Positions 44,693 to 53,381 of a stretch of DNA of 64,000 bases are shown one piece after another. The position numbers were made by a program, and so were the translations under genes. The stretch covers positions 620,001 to 684,000 of the forward strand of contig CAWIBU010000002.1 in the NCBI GenBank assembly GCA_963834445.1, written 5' to 3'. Origin of the DNA: PALSA-350 sp963834445. GTDB taxonomy: Bacteria > Acidobacteriota > Terriglobia > Terriglobales > Acidobacteriaceae. Under the pieces are notes generated by a model that was not told where the DNA came from, ran no database searches, and was given only the letters and a program-made list of their open reading frames with translations. Position 1 is the first letter of the stretch, and the number at the start of each line of letters is the position of its first letter.

Positions 44693-46186
44693 TCACTCGC
44701 CAATGTCGATCTGCGCCCGCTGCAGCTTGTCGGAGTAGTCGATATACACCGCTTTCCACGACGTGTAGAAATCAAGCGCGCCGGTGCCGCCTTCACGGTG
44801 GCCGTTGCCGGTTTGCTTTACGCCGCCAAAGGGCAAATGCACCTCGGCGCCAATCGTCGGCGCGTTGATGTAGGTAATGCCTGCTTCCAGGTCACGCATC
44901 GCCTTAAAAGCTAAATTAACGTTGCGCGAATACAACGCCGTCGATAACCCATACTGAATGCCATTAGCAATCTCAATCGCGTCCTCAAAACTGTCACACG
45001 CAATCACACTCACAACCGGCCCAAACACCTCTTCCCGGGCAATACGCATCTTCGCGCCCACCCCACCAAACACCGTGGGCGCAAAGAAGAACCCCTTGTC
45101 CAGCCCAACGCCAGCCGCACGCCGCCCCCCGGTCAGCAGCTCCGCACCTTCCTTTTGCGCGATGGCCGTAAAACGCTCCGACGTATCCACCTGCTGCTGG
45201 TTGATCTGCGGCCCCATCTCCACCTGGTCATCCAATCCGTCGCCCACGCGCAGTGCCTGCGCGCGCTCGACCAGGCGGCGGGTGAACTCACCGGCAATGC
45301 TCTTCTGCACAATGATGCGGCTGGTCGCGGTGCAGCGCTGGCCGGTGGTGCCAAACGCGCCCCACACCGCGCCATCCAGCGCCAGGTCGAGATTGGCGTC
45401 CTCCAACACAATCATGGCGTTTTTCCCCCCCATCTCAAGCGAGCAGGGCTTGAAGTTAGCGGCGGCCGTCTGGCCGACAATCCGGCCCACCTCGCTCGAC
45501 CCGGTGAAGGAAATCGCATTCACCTCAGGATGCGCCACCAGCGGCGCCCCGGCATCGGGGCCGTAGCCGGTCACAATGTTCACTACGCCATCAGGCAAAC
45601 CAGCCTCCAGCAACAGCTCCACTAGGTTGATGGTCGAAAGCGGGGTATCCTCCGCCGGCTTGATCACGCAGGTATTGCCGCAAACCAGCGCCGGAAAAAG
45701 CTTCCACGATGGGATCGCCATGGGGAAATTCCAGGGCGCGATCATGCCGCAGACCCCCACCGGCATACGCACCGACATGGCGAATTTGTCTTTCAACTCC
45801 GAAGGCGTCGTCTGGCCAAACAGCCGGCGCCCTTCCCCCGCCATGTAGAACGCCGTGTCGGCCGCCTCCTGCACATCGCCGCGGGTTTCGCTGAGCACCT
45901 TGCCCATTTCGCGGGTCATGTCCCGCGCCAGCCGCTCCTTGTGCTGCAACAGCAGTTCGCCGGTACGGTACAGCATCTCTCCCCGCTTGGGCGCAGGCAC
46001 CAGCCGCCAATGCCGATAGGCCGCGCGCGCGGCCTGCACCGCTCGATCTACATCCGCCGCACCGGAGGACTGAAACTCTCCCACAACATCATCCGTGTTG
46101 GCGGGGCTGTAATTAAGAAAAGTCTTGCCCGTCGCCGCCGCCACCCACTGCCCACCAATCAAATTCTTGTAAACCCTGGTCGTCAT
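44693..46186 (-). CDS. NAD(P)-dependent aldehyde dehydrogenase
   Basis: A 497-residue member of the ALDH superfamily. The catalytic Cys is in GTTGQRCTATSR and the catalytic Glu in LEMGGKNAMIV; APWNFPMAIPSWKLFPAL with IKPAEDTPLS gives the NAD pocket, and EEVFGPVVSVI is present. Closest by feel to ALDH7/succinate-semialdehyde-type enzymes with a short C-terminal tail. Single gene; promoter region 46187-46395 is shared with divergent mreB. Substrate not determined. Confidence 0.92.
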   Translation of the reverse strand: MTTRVYKNLIGGQWVAAATGKTFLNYSPANTDDVVGEFQSSGAADVDRAVQAARAAYRHWRLVPAPKRGEMLYRTGELLLQHKERLARDMTREMGKVLSETRGDVQEAADTAFYMAGEGRRLFGQTTPSELKDKFAMSVRMPVGVCGMIAPWNFPMAIPSWKLFPALVCGNTCVIKPAEDTPLSTINLVELLLEAGLPDGVVNIVTGYGPDAGAPLVAHPEVNAISFTGSSEVGRIVGQTAAANFKPCSLEMGGKNAMIVLEDANLDLALDGAVWGAFGTTGQRCTATSRIIVQKSIAGEFTRRLVERAQALRVGDGLDDQVEMGPQINQQQVDTSERFTAIAQKEGAELLTGGRRAAGVGLDKGFFFAPTVFGGVGAKMRIAREEVFGPVVSVIACDSFEDAIEIANGIQYGLSTALYSRNVNLAFKAMRDLEAGITYINAPTIGAEVHLPFGGVKQTGNGHREGGTGALDFYTSWKAVYIDYSDKLQRAQIDIGE

Positions 46187-46395
46187 CTTCGTTTCCCTTC
46201 GTTGAACATCAGAGGATAACTCATGCGCGAGTACCGTCGTTGTTGCATCGCAGCACCAGTCGCCGCACTGCGCGTAGCGCCAAATCGGCGCATATGCCCT
46301 AAAAGTGGTGGGAACGACTCAAAAGAGTAGCGGTGCAGGAAGGCAACCATGGCCGTACAATGAAACCGGGTCGATCAGGGAAAGTCCTGCAATCA

Positions 46396-47460
46396 ATGTC
46401 ATCAAACGGTTTCCATTCGCGTTCTTCTCGGACGCACGGTGTGCGTTCGCTGTTCAGCGTATTTTCGAGCGATCTGGCAATCGATTTAGGCACCGCGAAC
46501 ACCCTCGTGTACGCGCGCGGCAAGGGCATCGTCGTCAATGAGCCCTCCATCGTCGCCATCAACAAGAATACCGGCGAAGTCGAGGCCGTGGGCAAAGAAG
46601 CCAAGGAAATGCTTGGCCGCACACCCGGCAACATCGTCGCCATCAAGCCCATGAAAGACGGCGTCATCGCCGACTTCAAAATCACTGAAAAGATGTTGAA
46701 CTACTTCATCCAGAAGGCGCACAACCGCAAGATGCTGGTGCACCCGAGGATCGTGATCGGCGTGCCTTCTGAGATCACGCAGGTAGAAAAGCGGGCGGTC
46801 GAAGATTCCGCCTATCGCGCCAAGGCGAGCGAAGTGTTTCTGGTGGAGCAGGCGATGGTTGCAGCCATCGGCGCGGGTCTGCCCATCACGGAGCCCAGCG
46901 GCAACATGGTGGTCGACATTGGCGGCGGCACCACCGATATCGCCGTCATTTCGCTTTCCGGCATCGTCTATTCGCGTTCCGTCCGCATGGCCGGCAACCA
47001 GATGGACGAAGCCATCATGAACTACCTCAAGCGCAAGTACAACCTGCTCATTGGCGAGCGAACCGCGGAGCAGATCAAGATCGATATCGGCTCAGCTTAT
47101 CCTCTGGATAAGCCGCTGACCATGGAGATTAAAGGGCGCAATTTGATTGAAGGCGTGCCCAAGACCATCACCATCGATGACAGCGAGATTCGCGAAGCGC
47201 TTACAGAATGTATTTCGACCATCCTCAATGCCATTCGCGTCGCGCTCGAGCGCACCCCTCCGGAACTGAGCGCCGACATCAGTGATCGCGGCATCGTGCT
47301 CACCGGCGGTGGTGCCTTGATCAAGAACCTTGACAAGCGTATCCGCGAAGAGACCGGCCTGCCGGTTTCCATTGCCGATGACCCGTTGGCCAGCGTGGTG
47401 CTGGGCACGGGCAAGATGCTCAGTGACTTCCGTTTGCTGCGTAAGATCAAGATCGATTGA
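46396..47460 (+). CDS. mreB: Rod-shape-determining protein MreB
   Basis: A 354-residue actin-like filament protein that directs lateral wall synthesis. Phosphate-binding DLAIDLGTANTLVYARGKGI, second phosphate loop MVVDIGGGTTDIAVISLSG and the adenosine motif IVLTGGGALIKNLDKRI are all intact. The ATG at 46396 gives near-standard length; the GTG at 46441 (VRSLFSVFSSD) would also fit MreB N-termini, and an upstream ATG at 46360 is less likely. First gene of the mreB-mreC-mreD-mrdA-rodA run; a gap of 152 bp separates it from mreC. Confidence 0.97.
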   Translation: MSSNGFHSRSSRTHGVRSLFSVFSSDLAIDLGTANTLVYARGKGIVVNEPSIVAINKNTGEVEAVGKEAKEMLGRTPGNIVAIKPMKDGVIADFKITEKMLNYFIQKAHNRKMLVHPRIVIGVPSEITQVEKRAVEDSAYRAKASEVFLVEQAMVAAIGAGLPITEPSGNMVVDIGGGTTDIAVISLSGIVYSRSVRMAGNQMDEAIMNYLKRKYNLLIGERTAEQIKIDIGSAYPLDKPLTMEIKGRNLIEGVPKTITIDDSEIREALTECISTILNAIRVALERTPPELSADISDRGIVLTGGGALIKNLDKRIREETGLPVSIADDPLASVVLGTGKMLSDFRLLRKIKID

Positions 47461-47612
47461 TCGGGTTCACAGTCGGTTTAACTTGGTCGAGGTGATATCT
47501 ACGTGGTCTTCCCCCGAAGAAGACCACTCCTCGCAGTCCTTCTTTGAGGGGGACATAACTGTGAACCGATCGGATCTGGTGGCAGTTCGATCTTTGAAGA
47601 GTGGACGCAGCG

Positions 47613-48977
47613 ATGGACTTCGGCCGGTATAAAAACATACTGTTTCTGGTGGCTGTGCTGGTAGCCCAGGTGATTGGGTTAGCCGTGCAGGTGCGCCGGC
47701 CCAATCCCGCGGGTGGGGATTCTTCTGAGGTGCGCTTGATCCGCTATTGGGCCATCACGGCGATGGCGCCGCCGGAAAAGGTGGTGCACGGCGGCGGGTC
47801 GGGCTTGCGCAGTCTGTGGACCAACTATCTCGATCTGCGCCATGTGCGCCAACAGAATCAGGATCTACGGCAACAGTTGGGCCGTCTGCAGCTGGAACAG
47901 GCGGCGCTGCTTGAAGATGCGCGCCAGGGGCAGCGGCTGCAATCCCTGCTTGCTTTCAAAGAGCACTATATTTACAGCACCGTGGCCGCCCAGGTCATCG
48001 GCACGTCGGGTACCGACCAGTCGCGCATCCTCTATATCGATAAAGGCGCCAACGACGGCCTCAAGCCCGACATGGCGGTGATCACACCCGACGGCATCGT
48101 AGGCAAGCTGAAGGATGTGTTTGCCCATACCGCGCAGGTGCTGATGATCTCCGATCAGACCAGCGGAGCGGGTGTGCTGCTGCAGTCGACGCGGCTGCGC
48201 GGGGTTCTGCGCGGCAATGCGCTGGGCCAGCCGCAGATCATCAATTTGCTGCCCGATGAGCGCGTGAAACCAGGCGAGAAGGTCATCACCAGCGGCGGCG
48301 ATCAGATTTTTCCCCGCGGCCTGCCGGTGGGTGTGGTCGACCAGGTGGTTCCCGATACAACGAACCCGCCTTACATTGACATCGTTATCAAGCCGGCGGC
48401 TAACCTGGGCCACCTGGAAGAGTTGCTGGTGATCACCCAGGCCGGCGACCATTTGCCTAAGACAGCGCAGCAGGATATGGCCCAGAGCGCAGCCGAAGGT
48501 GCGGCTGTCAGTCAACAGCGGGCTTCGGATGTTCTGGCTGAGCGTCTGCCGGGGTTGACTGATCCAACGGCGCTGGCCGATACGCCGCAGGGTGCGCAAC
48601 AACCGTTGGTTAATCCGGATACGGTGGGCGTGCGCCTGCATCCGCCGCCGGCGTTGCATGCGGATCATTTCAGCCCGGATGCGACCCAGCCGGCAAAGCT
48701 GTTGACGCCGGGGCAAGAGATTGTGGATCCGAAGTACGCGCCGGTGGCGGCGTCTACCGCGCCGCCGGTGGCGGCGTCTAAAGAGGTGACGGGCAAACCG
48801 GCTGGCGATGCGAAGACAACGGCCAAGCCTGCGGGAGATGCAAAAACGGTCATCAAGCCTGCGCTGGTTAAGCCCAAAGTGCCGAAGCCGGCGCCGGTTG
48901 AGAAGCCGGCCGCGACGACGCCAGAACAGAGCGCGGGTCCGGCTGCTCCTTCAGGAAATGGAGCTCCGCCGCAATGA
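47613..48977 (+). CDS. mreC: Rod-shape-determining protein MreC
   Basis: A 454-residue MreC. One membrane helix near the start (ILFLVAVLVAQVIGLAV), a coiled coil (LRHVRQQNQDLRQQLGRLQL), then the beta-domain, for example VITPDGIVGKLKDVFAHTAQ and GEKVITSGGDQIFPRGLPVG. Residues after about 280 form an Ala/Pro/Lys-rich tail of ~170 residues not present in most MreC proteins, which may act as a periplasmic spacer. ATG 47613 is preferred over the in-frame GTG at 47601. Works with MreB, MreD, PBP2 and RodA. Confidence 0.93.
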   Translation: MDFGRYKNILFLVAVLVAQVIGLAVQVRRPNPAGGDSSEVRLIRYWAITAMAPPEKVVHGGGSGLRSLWTNYLDLRHVRQQNQDLRQQLGRLQLEQAALLEDARQGQRLQSLLAFKEHYIYSTVAAQVIGTSGTDQSRILYIDKGANDGLKPDMAVITPDGIVGKLKDVFAHTAQVLMISDQTSGAGVLLQSTRLRGVLRGNALGQPQIINLLPDERVKPGEKVITSGGDQIFPRGLPVGVVDQVVPDTTNPPYIDIVIKPAANLGHLEELLVITQAGDHLPKTAQQDMAQSAAEGAAVSQQRASDVLAERLPGLTDPTALADTPQGAQQPLVNPDTVGVRLHPPPALHADHFSPDATQPAKLLTPGQEIVDPKYAPVAASTAPPVAASKEVTGKPAGDAKTTAKPAGDAKTVIKPALVKPKVPKPAPVEKPAATTPEQSAGPAAPSGNGAPPQ

Positions 48978-49005
48978 GTCCTGAGTTTCGTTACAACCGG
49001 TACAG

Positions 49006-49053
49006 AAAAGCAGGTCCCTCCACTGCGCTGCGCTCCGGTCGGGATGACAGGTT
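49006..49053. repeat. Single copy of the 44.3-kb repeat inside the mre operon
   Basis: AAAAGCAGGTCCCTCCACTG and the following bases match units of the array at 44341-44685. It occupies the mreC-mreD gap (48978-49086), so it would be transcribed with the operon. Confidence 0.85.
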
Positions 49054-49086
49054 TGTTTTGGGTGTGAGGGTGGGTAGGAGATAGCC

Positions 49087-49608
49087 ATGGCGATGTCGGC
49101 CTCACTTGCGCGTCGGGAACTGGATGTACAGCGCTACCCGCTGATCGTGGTGGTGCTGGTCCCGTTGCTGGCCATCTTTTTGCAGGCGCTGATCCCGCGC
49201 TTTATCCCCAAATTCGACATCATTGATCTGCCTTTGCTGGTCACCATCTATTTCTCCGTCGGGTGGCGCAATCCGATCGCCGGTACCGTTACCGGGGCCG
49301 TGATCGGGCTGATTCAGGATGCGCTGACCAGCCGTCCGCTGGGTATCAACGGAATCTCACAGTGCGTGGTGGGCTTTTGTGCCGCCTCACTGGGAGTCAA
49401 GATCGATGTGGAGAATCCGGGCACACGGTTGCTGATCAACTTTGCCTTCACCCTGCTGAACATCGGGATTTATCTGTTCATCATGCATCGCATGCTGGTG
49501 CTCAACGTGCACACCAATTGGCTGCATGAGGTGATCAAAGCCGTGATCAACTCGATCGTCGGCGTGTTCTTCTTCGATATTCTGGATCGCGTCAGGCCAA
49601 GGGACTAG
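49087..49608 (+). CDS. mreD: Rod-shape-determining protein MreD
   Basis: A 173-residue integral membrane protein with about five helices (YPLIVVVLVPLLAIFLQALI, LLVTIYFSVGWRNPIAGTVT, ISQCVVGFCAASLGV, LLINFAFTLLNIGIYLFIM, VIKAVINSIVGVFFFDIL) and the typical MreD loop AVIGLIQDALTSRPLGING. Lies between mreC and mrdA, whose ATG follows its stop by 2 bp. Couples MreC to the PBP2-RodA synthase. Confidence 0.9.
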   Translation: MAMSASLARRELDVQRYPLIVVVLVPLLAIFLQALIPRFIPKFDIIDLPLLVTIYFSVGWRNPIAGTVTGAVIGLIQDALTSRPLGINGISQCVVGFCAASLGVKIDVENPGTRLLINFAFTLLNIGIYLFIMHRMLVLNVHTNWLHEVIKAVINSIVGVFFFDILDRVRPRD

Positions 49609-49610
49609 TC

Positions 49611-51578
49611 ATGCTCAACCGGGAAGAGAGAACACCGGCGTTCAAGCTCACGATCGTGCAGTATGGGATCGTGGCGATTTTGCTGGTGCTGCTGTCAGGC
49701 CTGTGGAGGCTGCAGGTCGTGGGCGCGCAAAACTACCGCACCCTGGCGGAACAGAACCGCATCCGCAAGGTTCCGATCCTGGCCCCGCGCGGCAAGCTGT
49801 TCGACCGCGAAGGGCGCTTGCTGGTCGATAACTACCCCTCCGTCTCCTGCTTCCTGGTGCGCGAGCCAGGGCGCGACCTGCGTGCGGATTTCCCGTTGAT
49901 TTCCCGTGGCCTGCACATGACCACGGAGCAACTGGAAAGCGTGCTGACCCACTACGCGCTGGCCCCCAAGTACCAGCCGATCCCGCTGAAACAGGACATC
50001 ACGCCCGATGAGGTGGAGTTCATCGAGGCCCATCGCGATGAGCTGCCGGAACTGGAAACCATCGACGAGCAGCGCCGCCTCTACCCGCGCAATGGCTTTG
50101 CCGCCAACCTGATTGGCTATGTCGGCGAGGTGAGCGACGATATGTTGAACGACCCACGCTACGCCTATTACGAGCCCGGCGACGTGGTCGGCAAGTCGGG
50201 CGTGGAACAGTCTTACGATCAACTGCTGCGCGGCCAGGACGGTTCGCAGGACATTATCGTCGACAGCCACGGCAGGGAAGTGGGCATTCTGGGCCGCGAA
50301 CCGGCGGTCTCCGGGCAAGGGCTGAAGCTGACCATCGATCTGGATATCCAGAAGGTAGCGGAGCAGGCTTTTGGCGATCGCAATGGAGCGATCGTGGCCA
50401 TCGATCCCCACACCGGCGCGGTGCTGGCGCTGGTTTCCCGGCCGGCGTTCGACCCCAACGATTTCTCAGTCAGGGTGTCGCGCGAAGAGTGGAACAAGCT
50501 GATTACCGATCCGCGCCATCCACTGCTGGACAAAGTGATTCAGGCGCAGCTTGCGCCCGGATCGACGTTCAAGATCATCATGTCGCTGGCCGGCCTCGAG
50601 AACGGCATCGCCCAGAACATGACGGTGAACTGTACCGGTGGCGGCACATTTTATGGCCGCTTCTTTGCCTGCGACAAGCGTCACGGGCTAGTCGATATTC
50701 TGCACGCCATCCCCAAGTCCTGTGACACGTTCTACTACACGCTGGCAGAGCGGTTGGGCATCGAGAAGATTGCCTACTGGGCGCACAAGGTAGGGATCGG
50801 GCAGAAGACCGGCATCGATCTGCCGGGCGAAGTCAGCGGCACCATGCCATCGGAAGAATGGAAGATGAAGAACTACCACGAGAAGTGGTACGCGGGCGAA
50901 GTGATCTCGGTCGGCATTGGCCAGGGTGCGGTTGCCATCTCGCCCATCCAGTTGGTCCGGGCGATCGCCGGTATCGCTTCCGGCGGCGTGTTCAAGCGGC
51001 CGCATGTGGTCGAGCCGGACCAGGTGCCGACCGAATTCCGGCAGGCGATCGATGACTCGTACCCGGGCAGCGGGGATGTCAGCTTCCCCATCGATCCGGC
51101 AATCTGGGAGACGATTACCGACGGGATGGCGGGGGCGCTGGACGCCGGCATGGGCGGGACGGCCTTCGCGGCCCACCTGGACAATATTGATTTTGCCGGC
51201 AAGACGGGCACCGCGCAGGTGGTGAATCATAGCTTTGGGATGTTGGGGATGTCCAAAGATGTCGCGACCCGCGCCAACTCCTGGTTCGTGGGTATTTCGC
51301 CGCGGAGAAACCCCGACATCGCTGTCGTAGTGTTGACCGAGCATGGCGGCTGGGGTTCGGCCTCCGCTCCGGTAGCCGCGCGCATCGTGGAAGCCTTTGT
51401 GGATAAGCAGCGGCGGCTGAACAACAACCTGCAGGAAGCCAAGGCGCCTCCGGCCAAGGTTGAGGTGGGCGCTATTTGGACGGAGAAGCCGGAGGACGCG
51501 GATATGGCCAAGGTCGCGTCGGCAAAGGATGCCGCGCCCAAAATGCAGGGCGGCCACTTTACTTTGCCGGCGCAGTGA
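49611..51578 (+). CDS. mrdA: Penicillin-binding protein 2
   Basis: A 655-residue class B PBP. One N-terminal membrane helix (YGIVAILLVLLSGLWRLQVV), a pedestal domain beginning LAPRGKLFDREGRLLVDNYP, and a transpeptidase with active Ser in LAPGSTFKIIMSL, the second motif SCD in IPKSCDTFYYTLAERLG and KTG in FAGKTGTAQVVNHS. PBP2 cross-links the strands polymerised by RodA. Its C-terminal tail is long and Lys/Ala-rich. The gap to rodA (51579-51894) holds a palindromic repeat. Confidence 0.96.
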   Translation: MLNREERTPAFKLTIVQYGIVAILLVLLSGLWRLQVVGAQNYRTLAEQNRIRKVPILAPRGKLFDREGRLLVDNYPSVSCFLVREPGRDLRADFPLISRGLHMTTEQLESVLTHYALAPKYQPIPLKQDITPDEVEFIEAHRDELPELETIDEQRRLYPRNGFAANLIGYVGEVSDDMLNDPRYAYYEPGDVVGKSGVEQSYDQLLRGQDGSQDIIVDSHGREVGILGREPAVSGQGLKLTIDLDIQKVAEQAFGDRNGAIVAIDPHTGAVLALVSRPAFDPNDFSVRVSREEWNKLITDPRHPLLDKVIQAQLAPGSTFKIIMSLAGLENGIAQNMTVNCTGGGTFYGRFFACDKRHGLVDILHAIPKSCDTFYYTLAERLGIEKIAYWAHKVGIGQKTGIDLPGEVSGTMPSEEWKMKNYHEKWYAGEVISVGIGQGAVAISPIQLVRAIAGIASGGVFKRPHVVEPDQVPTEFRQAIDDSYPGSGDVSFPIDPAIWETITDGMAGALDAGMGGTAFAAHLDNIDFAGKTGTAQVVNHSFGMLGMSKDVATRANSWFVGISPRRNPDIAVVVLTEHGGWGSASAPVAARIVEAFVDKQRRLNNNLQEAKAPPAKVEVGAIWTEKPEDADMAKVASAKDAAPKMQGGHFTLPAQ

Positions 51579-51617
51579 AGGTTGTGCGCGGCTGTGTAGC
51601 CGGCGCGAAAGGTCTGT

Positions 51618-51798
51618 TTTGTATCAGGGCACGACTTTAGTCGGGCCGTAAAAGGTTGAGAATACGTTGGGCTTTAGCCCCTGCGGTACGCCTTTGGCTG
51701 TTGGCTCCGTTGCCATGAAGGGAAATCGTACCTCAGGGCCTAAAGGCCATAAGGTTTGGTGCTGTTGTGGCCCGACTAAAGTCGTGCCCTGATACAAA
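51618..51798. repeat. Palindromic repeat in the mrdA-rodA gap
   Basis: Arms of 30 bp (51618-51647 and 51769-51798) are perfect inverted copies and are the same sequence as the 31-bp arms flanking IS1380 at 14910 and 16730. The centre holds GGGCTTTAGCCCC and CAGGGCCTAAAGGCC-type pairs. An intact sister of the palindrome split by the IS. Confidence 0.9.
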
Positions 51799-51894
51799 GC
51801 AGAGTTTTTCTATAGCCTGTAAAGCCGTTAACAATAGTCAGGCCTGACGGCTGGGCTGAGGGCCGCCCCTTCGAGGCCGGAAGAAAGGAACAGC

Positions 51895-52989
51895 ATGCGG
51901 CGATTTATCTCATTTCGCGATTTTGATTGGGTGCTCCTTGGCCTGGTGATGCTGCTCTCGGTCATCAGCATCTTTGAGATCTACAGCGCCACCCTGCATA
52001 CCAAGTTTGTCGGCTTTGAGACCAAGCAGATCTTCTGGCTCATCGGTGGGCTGGCAGCCATGTTCATCTTCTCGCTCATCAATTACCACCGGCTGCTGGA
52101 GTCGGTTCACTGGATCTATGGCTTTTGCCTGGTCTCGCTGGTCGGGGTTCTGCTCTTTGGCACCAAGGTCCTGGGAGGGCGGCGCTGGATCAAGCTGCCG
52201 GGAGGCATCCACTTCCAACCATCGGAGTGGGTCAAGGTGGTGCTGATCGTCGCCATGGCGCGCTACTTTGCCGGCCTGGCCGGTAGAGACCTTACCTGGA
52301 GCGACATTTTTAAAGCCGGCCTGCTGGTCGGCCTGCCCATGCTGCTGGTGCTCAAGCAGCCGGATCTGGGCACCTCACTGACCTACATCCCGGTGCTGCT
52401 CATCGGTCTGTTCCTGGGCGGCTTGTCGTGGAAACAGGGTCTGATCCTGGTGGTTGCCGGCCTCATCCTGGTGGTGCCGGTGTGGGCCAAGGTGCTCAAG
52501 CCCTACCAGAAGCAAAGGCTCACCAGCTTCCTGAACCCGGACACCGATCCCAAGGGCAGTGGGTACCAGGTTAAGCAATCCCTGATTGCGGTGGGCGACG
52601 GCGGCGTGTGGGGCCGAGGGGCCACCAAAGGTACGCAAACACAGGGCGATTTTCTCCCTATCCCCTACACAGACTTCATCTTCGCCGCGTTCTGCGAGGA
52701 GCACGGCTTCGTCGGCGCCCTGTTTGTTCTCCTGATATACTTCCTTATATTGACGCGTTTGATTCAAAACGCTCAGACAGCCGCGGATGTGTCCGGTACG
52801 TTCCTGATTATGGGCGTGGTCGCTGTACTCATTTTTCAGATTGCAGTGAACGTTGGAATGGTCATCGGGCTTATGCCGGTCACGGGAATTCCTTTACCTC
52901 TTATGAGTTACGGGGGATCCTCAGTTTTGTTCACATTTCTGGCTCTGGGCATGGCGATGAACGTTCGCATGAGCCGTTTTGTAAATTAG
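51895..52989 (+). CDS. rodA: Rod-shape-determining protein RodA (SEDS glycosyltransferase)
   Basis: A 364-residue polytopic SEDS protein that polymerises lipid II in the elongasome. Signatures: GGRRWIKLPGGIHFQPSEWV, LVLKQPDLGTSLTYIPVLL, IPYTDFIFAAFCEEHGFVG with the essential Asp, and TGIPLPLMSYGGSSVLF. GGAAGAAAGGAA precedes the ATG. Forms a complex with PBP2. Confidence 0.97.
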   Translation: MRRFISFRDFDWVLLGLVMLLSVISIFEIYSATLHTKFVGFETKQIFWLIGGLAAMFIFSLINYHRLLESVHWIYGFCLVSLVGVLLFGTKVLGGRRWIKLPGGIHFQPSEWVKVVLIVAMARYFAGLAGRDLTWSDIFKAGLLVGLPMLLVLKQPDLGTSLTYIPVLLIGLFLGGLSWKQGLILVVAGLILVVPVWAKVLKPYQKQRLTSFLNPDTDPKGSGYQVKQSLIAVGDGGVWGRGATKGTQTQGDFLPIPYTDFIFAAFCEEHGFVGALFVLLIYFLILTRLIQNAQTAADVSGTFLIMGVVAVLIFQIAVNVGMVIGLMPVTGIPLPLMSYGGSSVLFTFLALGMAMNVRMSRFVN

Positions 52990-53381
52990 AGCTGCCGCAG
53001 GCAGAGTCAATAAGGCTTGGATCTAAACAATTTTAAGATACGCCGGCCAGGTGAATCACCGGGCCGGGCAGGATTAGAGAATGAGCTCGCAGAGAAGGGT
53101 AACGGCCCCGCCTAAAACCAAGGCTGAAGTGGTCACCATCTCTTTGCGCCCAGACAGCCCTGGAAAACATGCCGGTACAGAGACCGATCCCGGTTTCTAT
53201 TGTGTGCCGGCACCCCCATCCAAAGAAGTTTCGCTGGATCATGACTTTCGGATCACGCGCCTTTGCCCAGGCTTTCTCGCTGACCTAATTCTTCCCGGAG
53301 TTCCGGGAGTGGGAGTCCTTCCGCTCTGATCTGCCGCCGCCGGTCGTCCGCCAGGGAAGACCTGACGGACAGAGAGGCAGC
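52990..53381. other. Gene-poor leader between rodA and the RNase E/G gene
   Basis: An ORF of 82 codons (53081-53329) exists but has no recognisable features. The segment ends in a hairpin just before the RNase gene and probably serves as its 5' untranslated leader. Confidence 0.4.
53346..53370 (+). promoter_or_regulatory. Hairpin next to the RBS of the RNase E/G gene
   Basis: GTCCGCCAGG (53346-53355) pairs with CCTGACGGAC (53361-53370) with one G-T pair; the loop is 5 nt. It stands directly before AGAGAGGCAGC and the ATG at 53382. In E. coli, rne mRNA is autoregulated through its 5' leader; a similar role here is inference. Confidence 0.4.

Noticed and set aside
53081..53329. 82-codon ORF between rodA and the RNase gene
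   Set aside because: An ATG with a weak purine stretch exists, but no family or structural feature; the space works better as the leader of the RNase gene.
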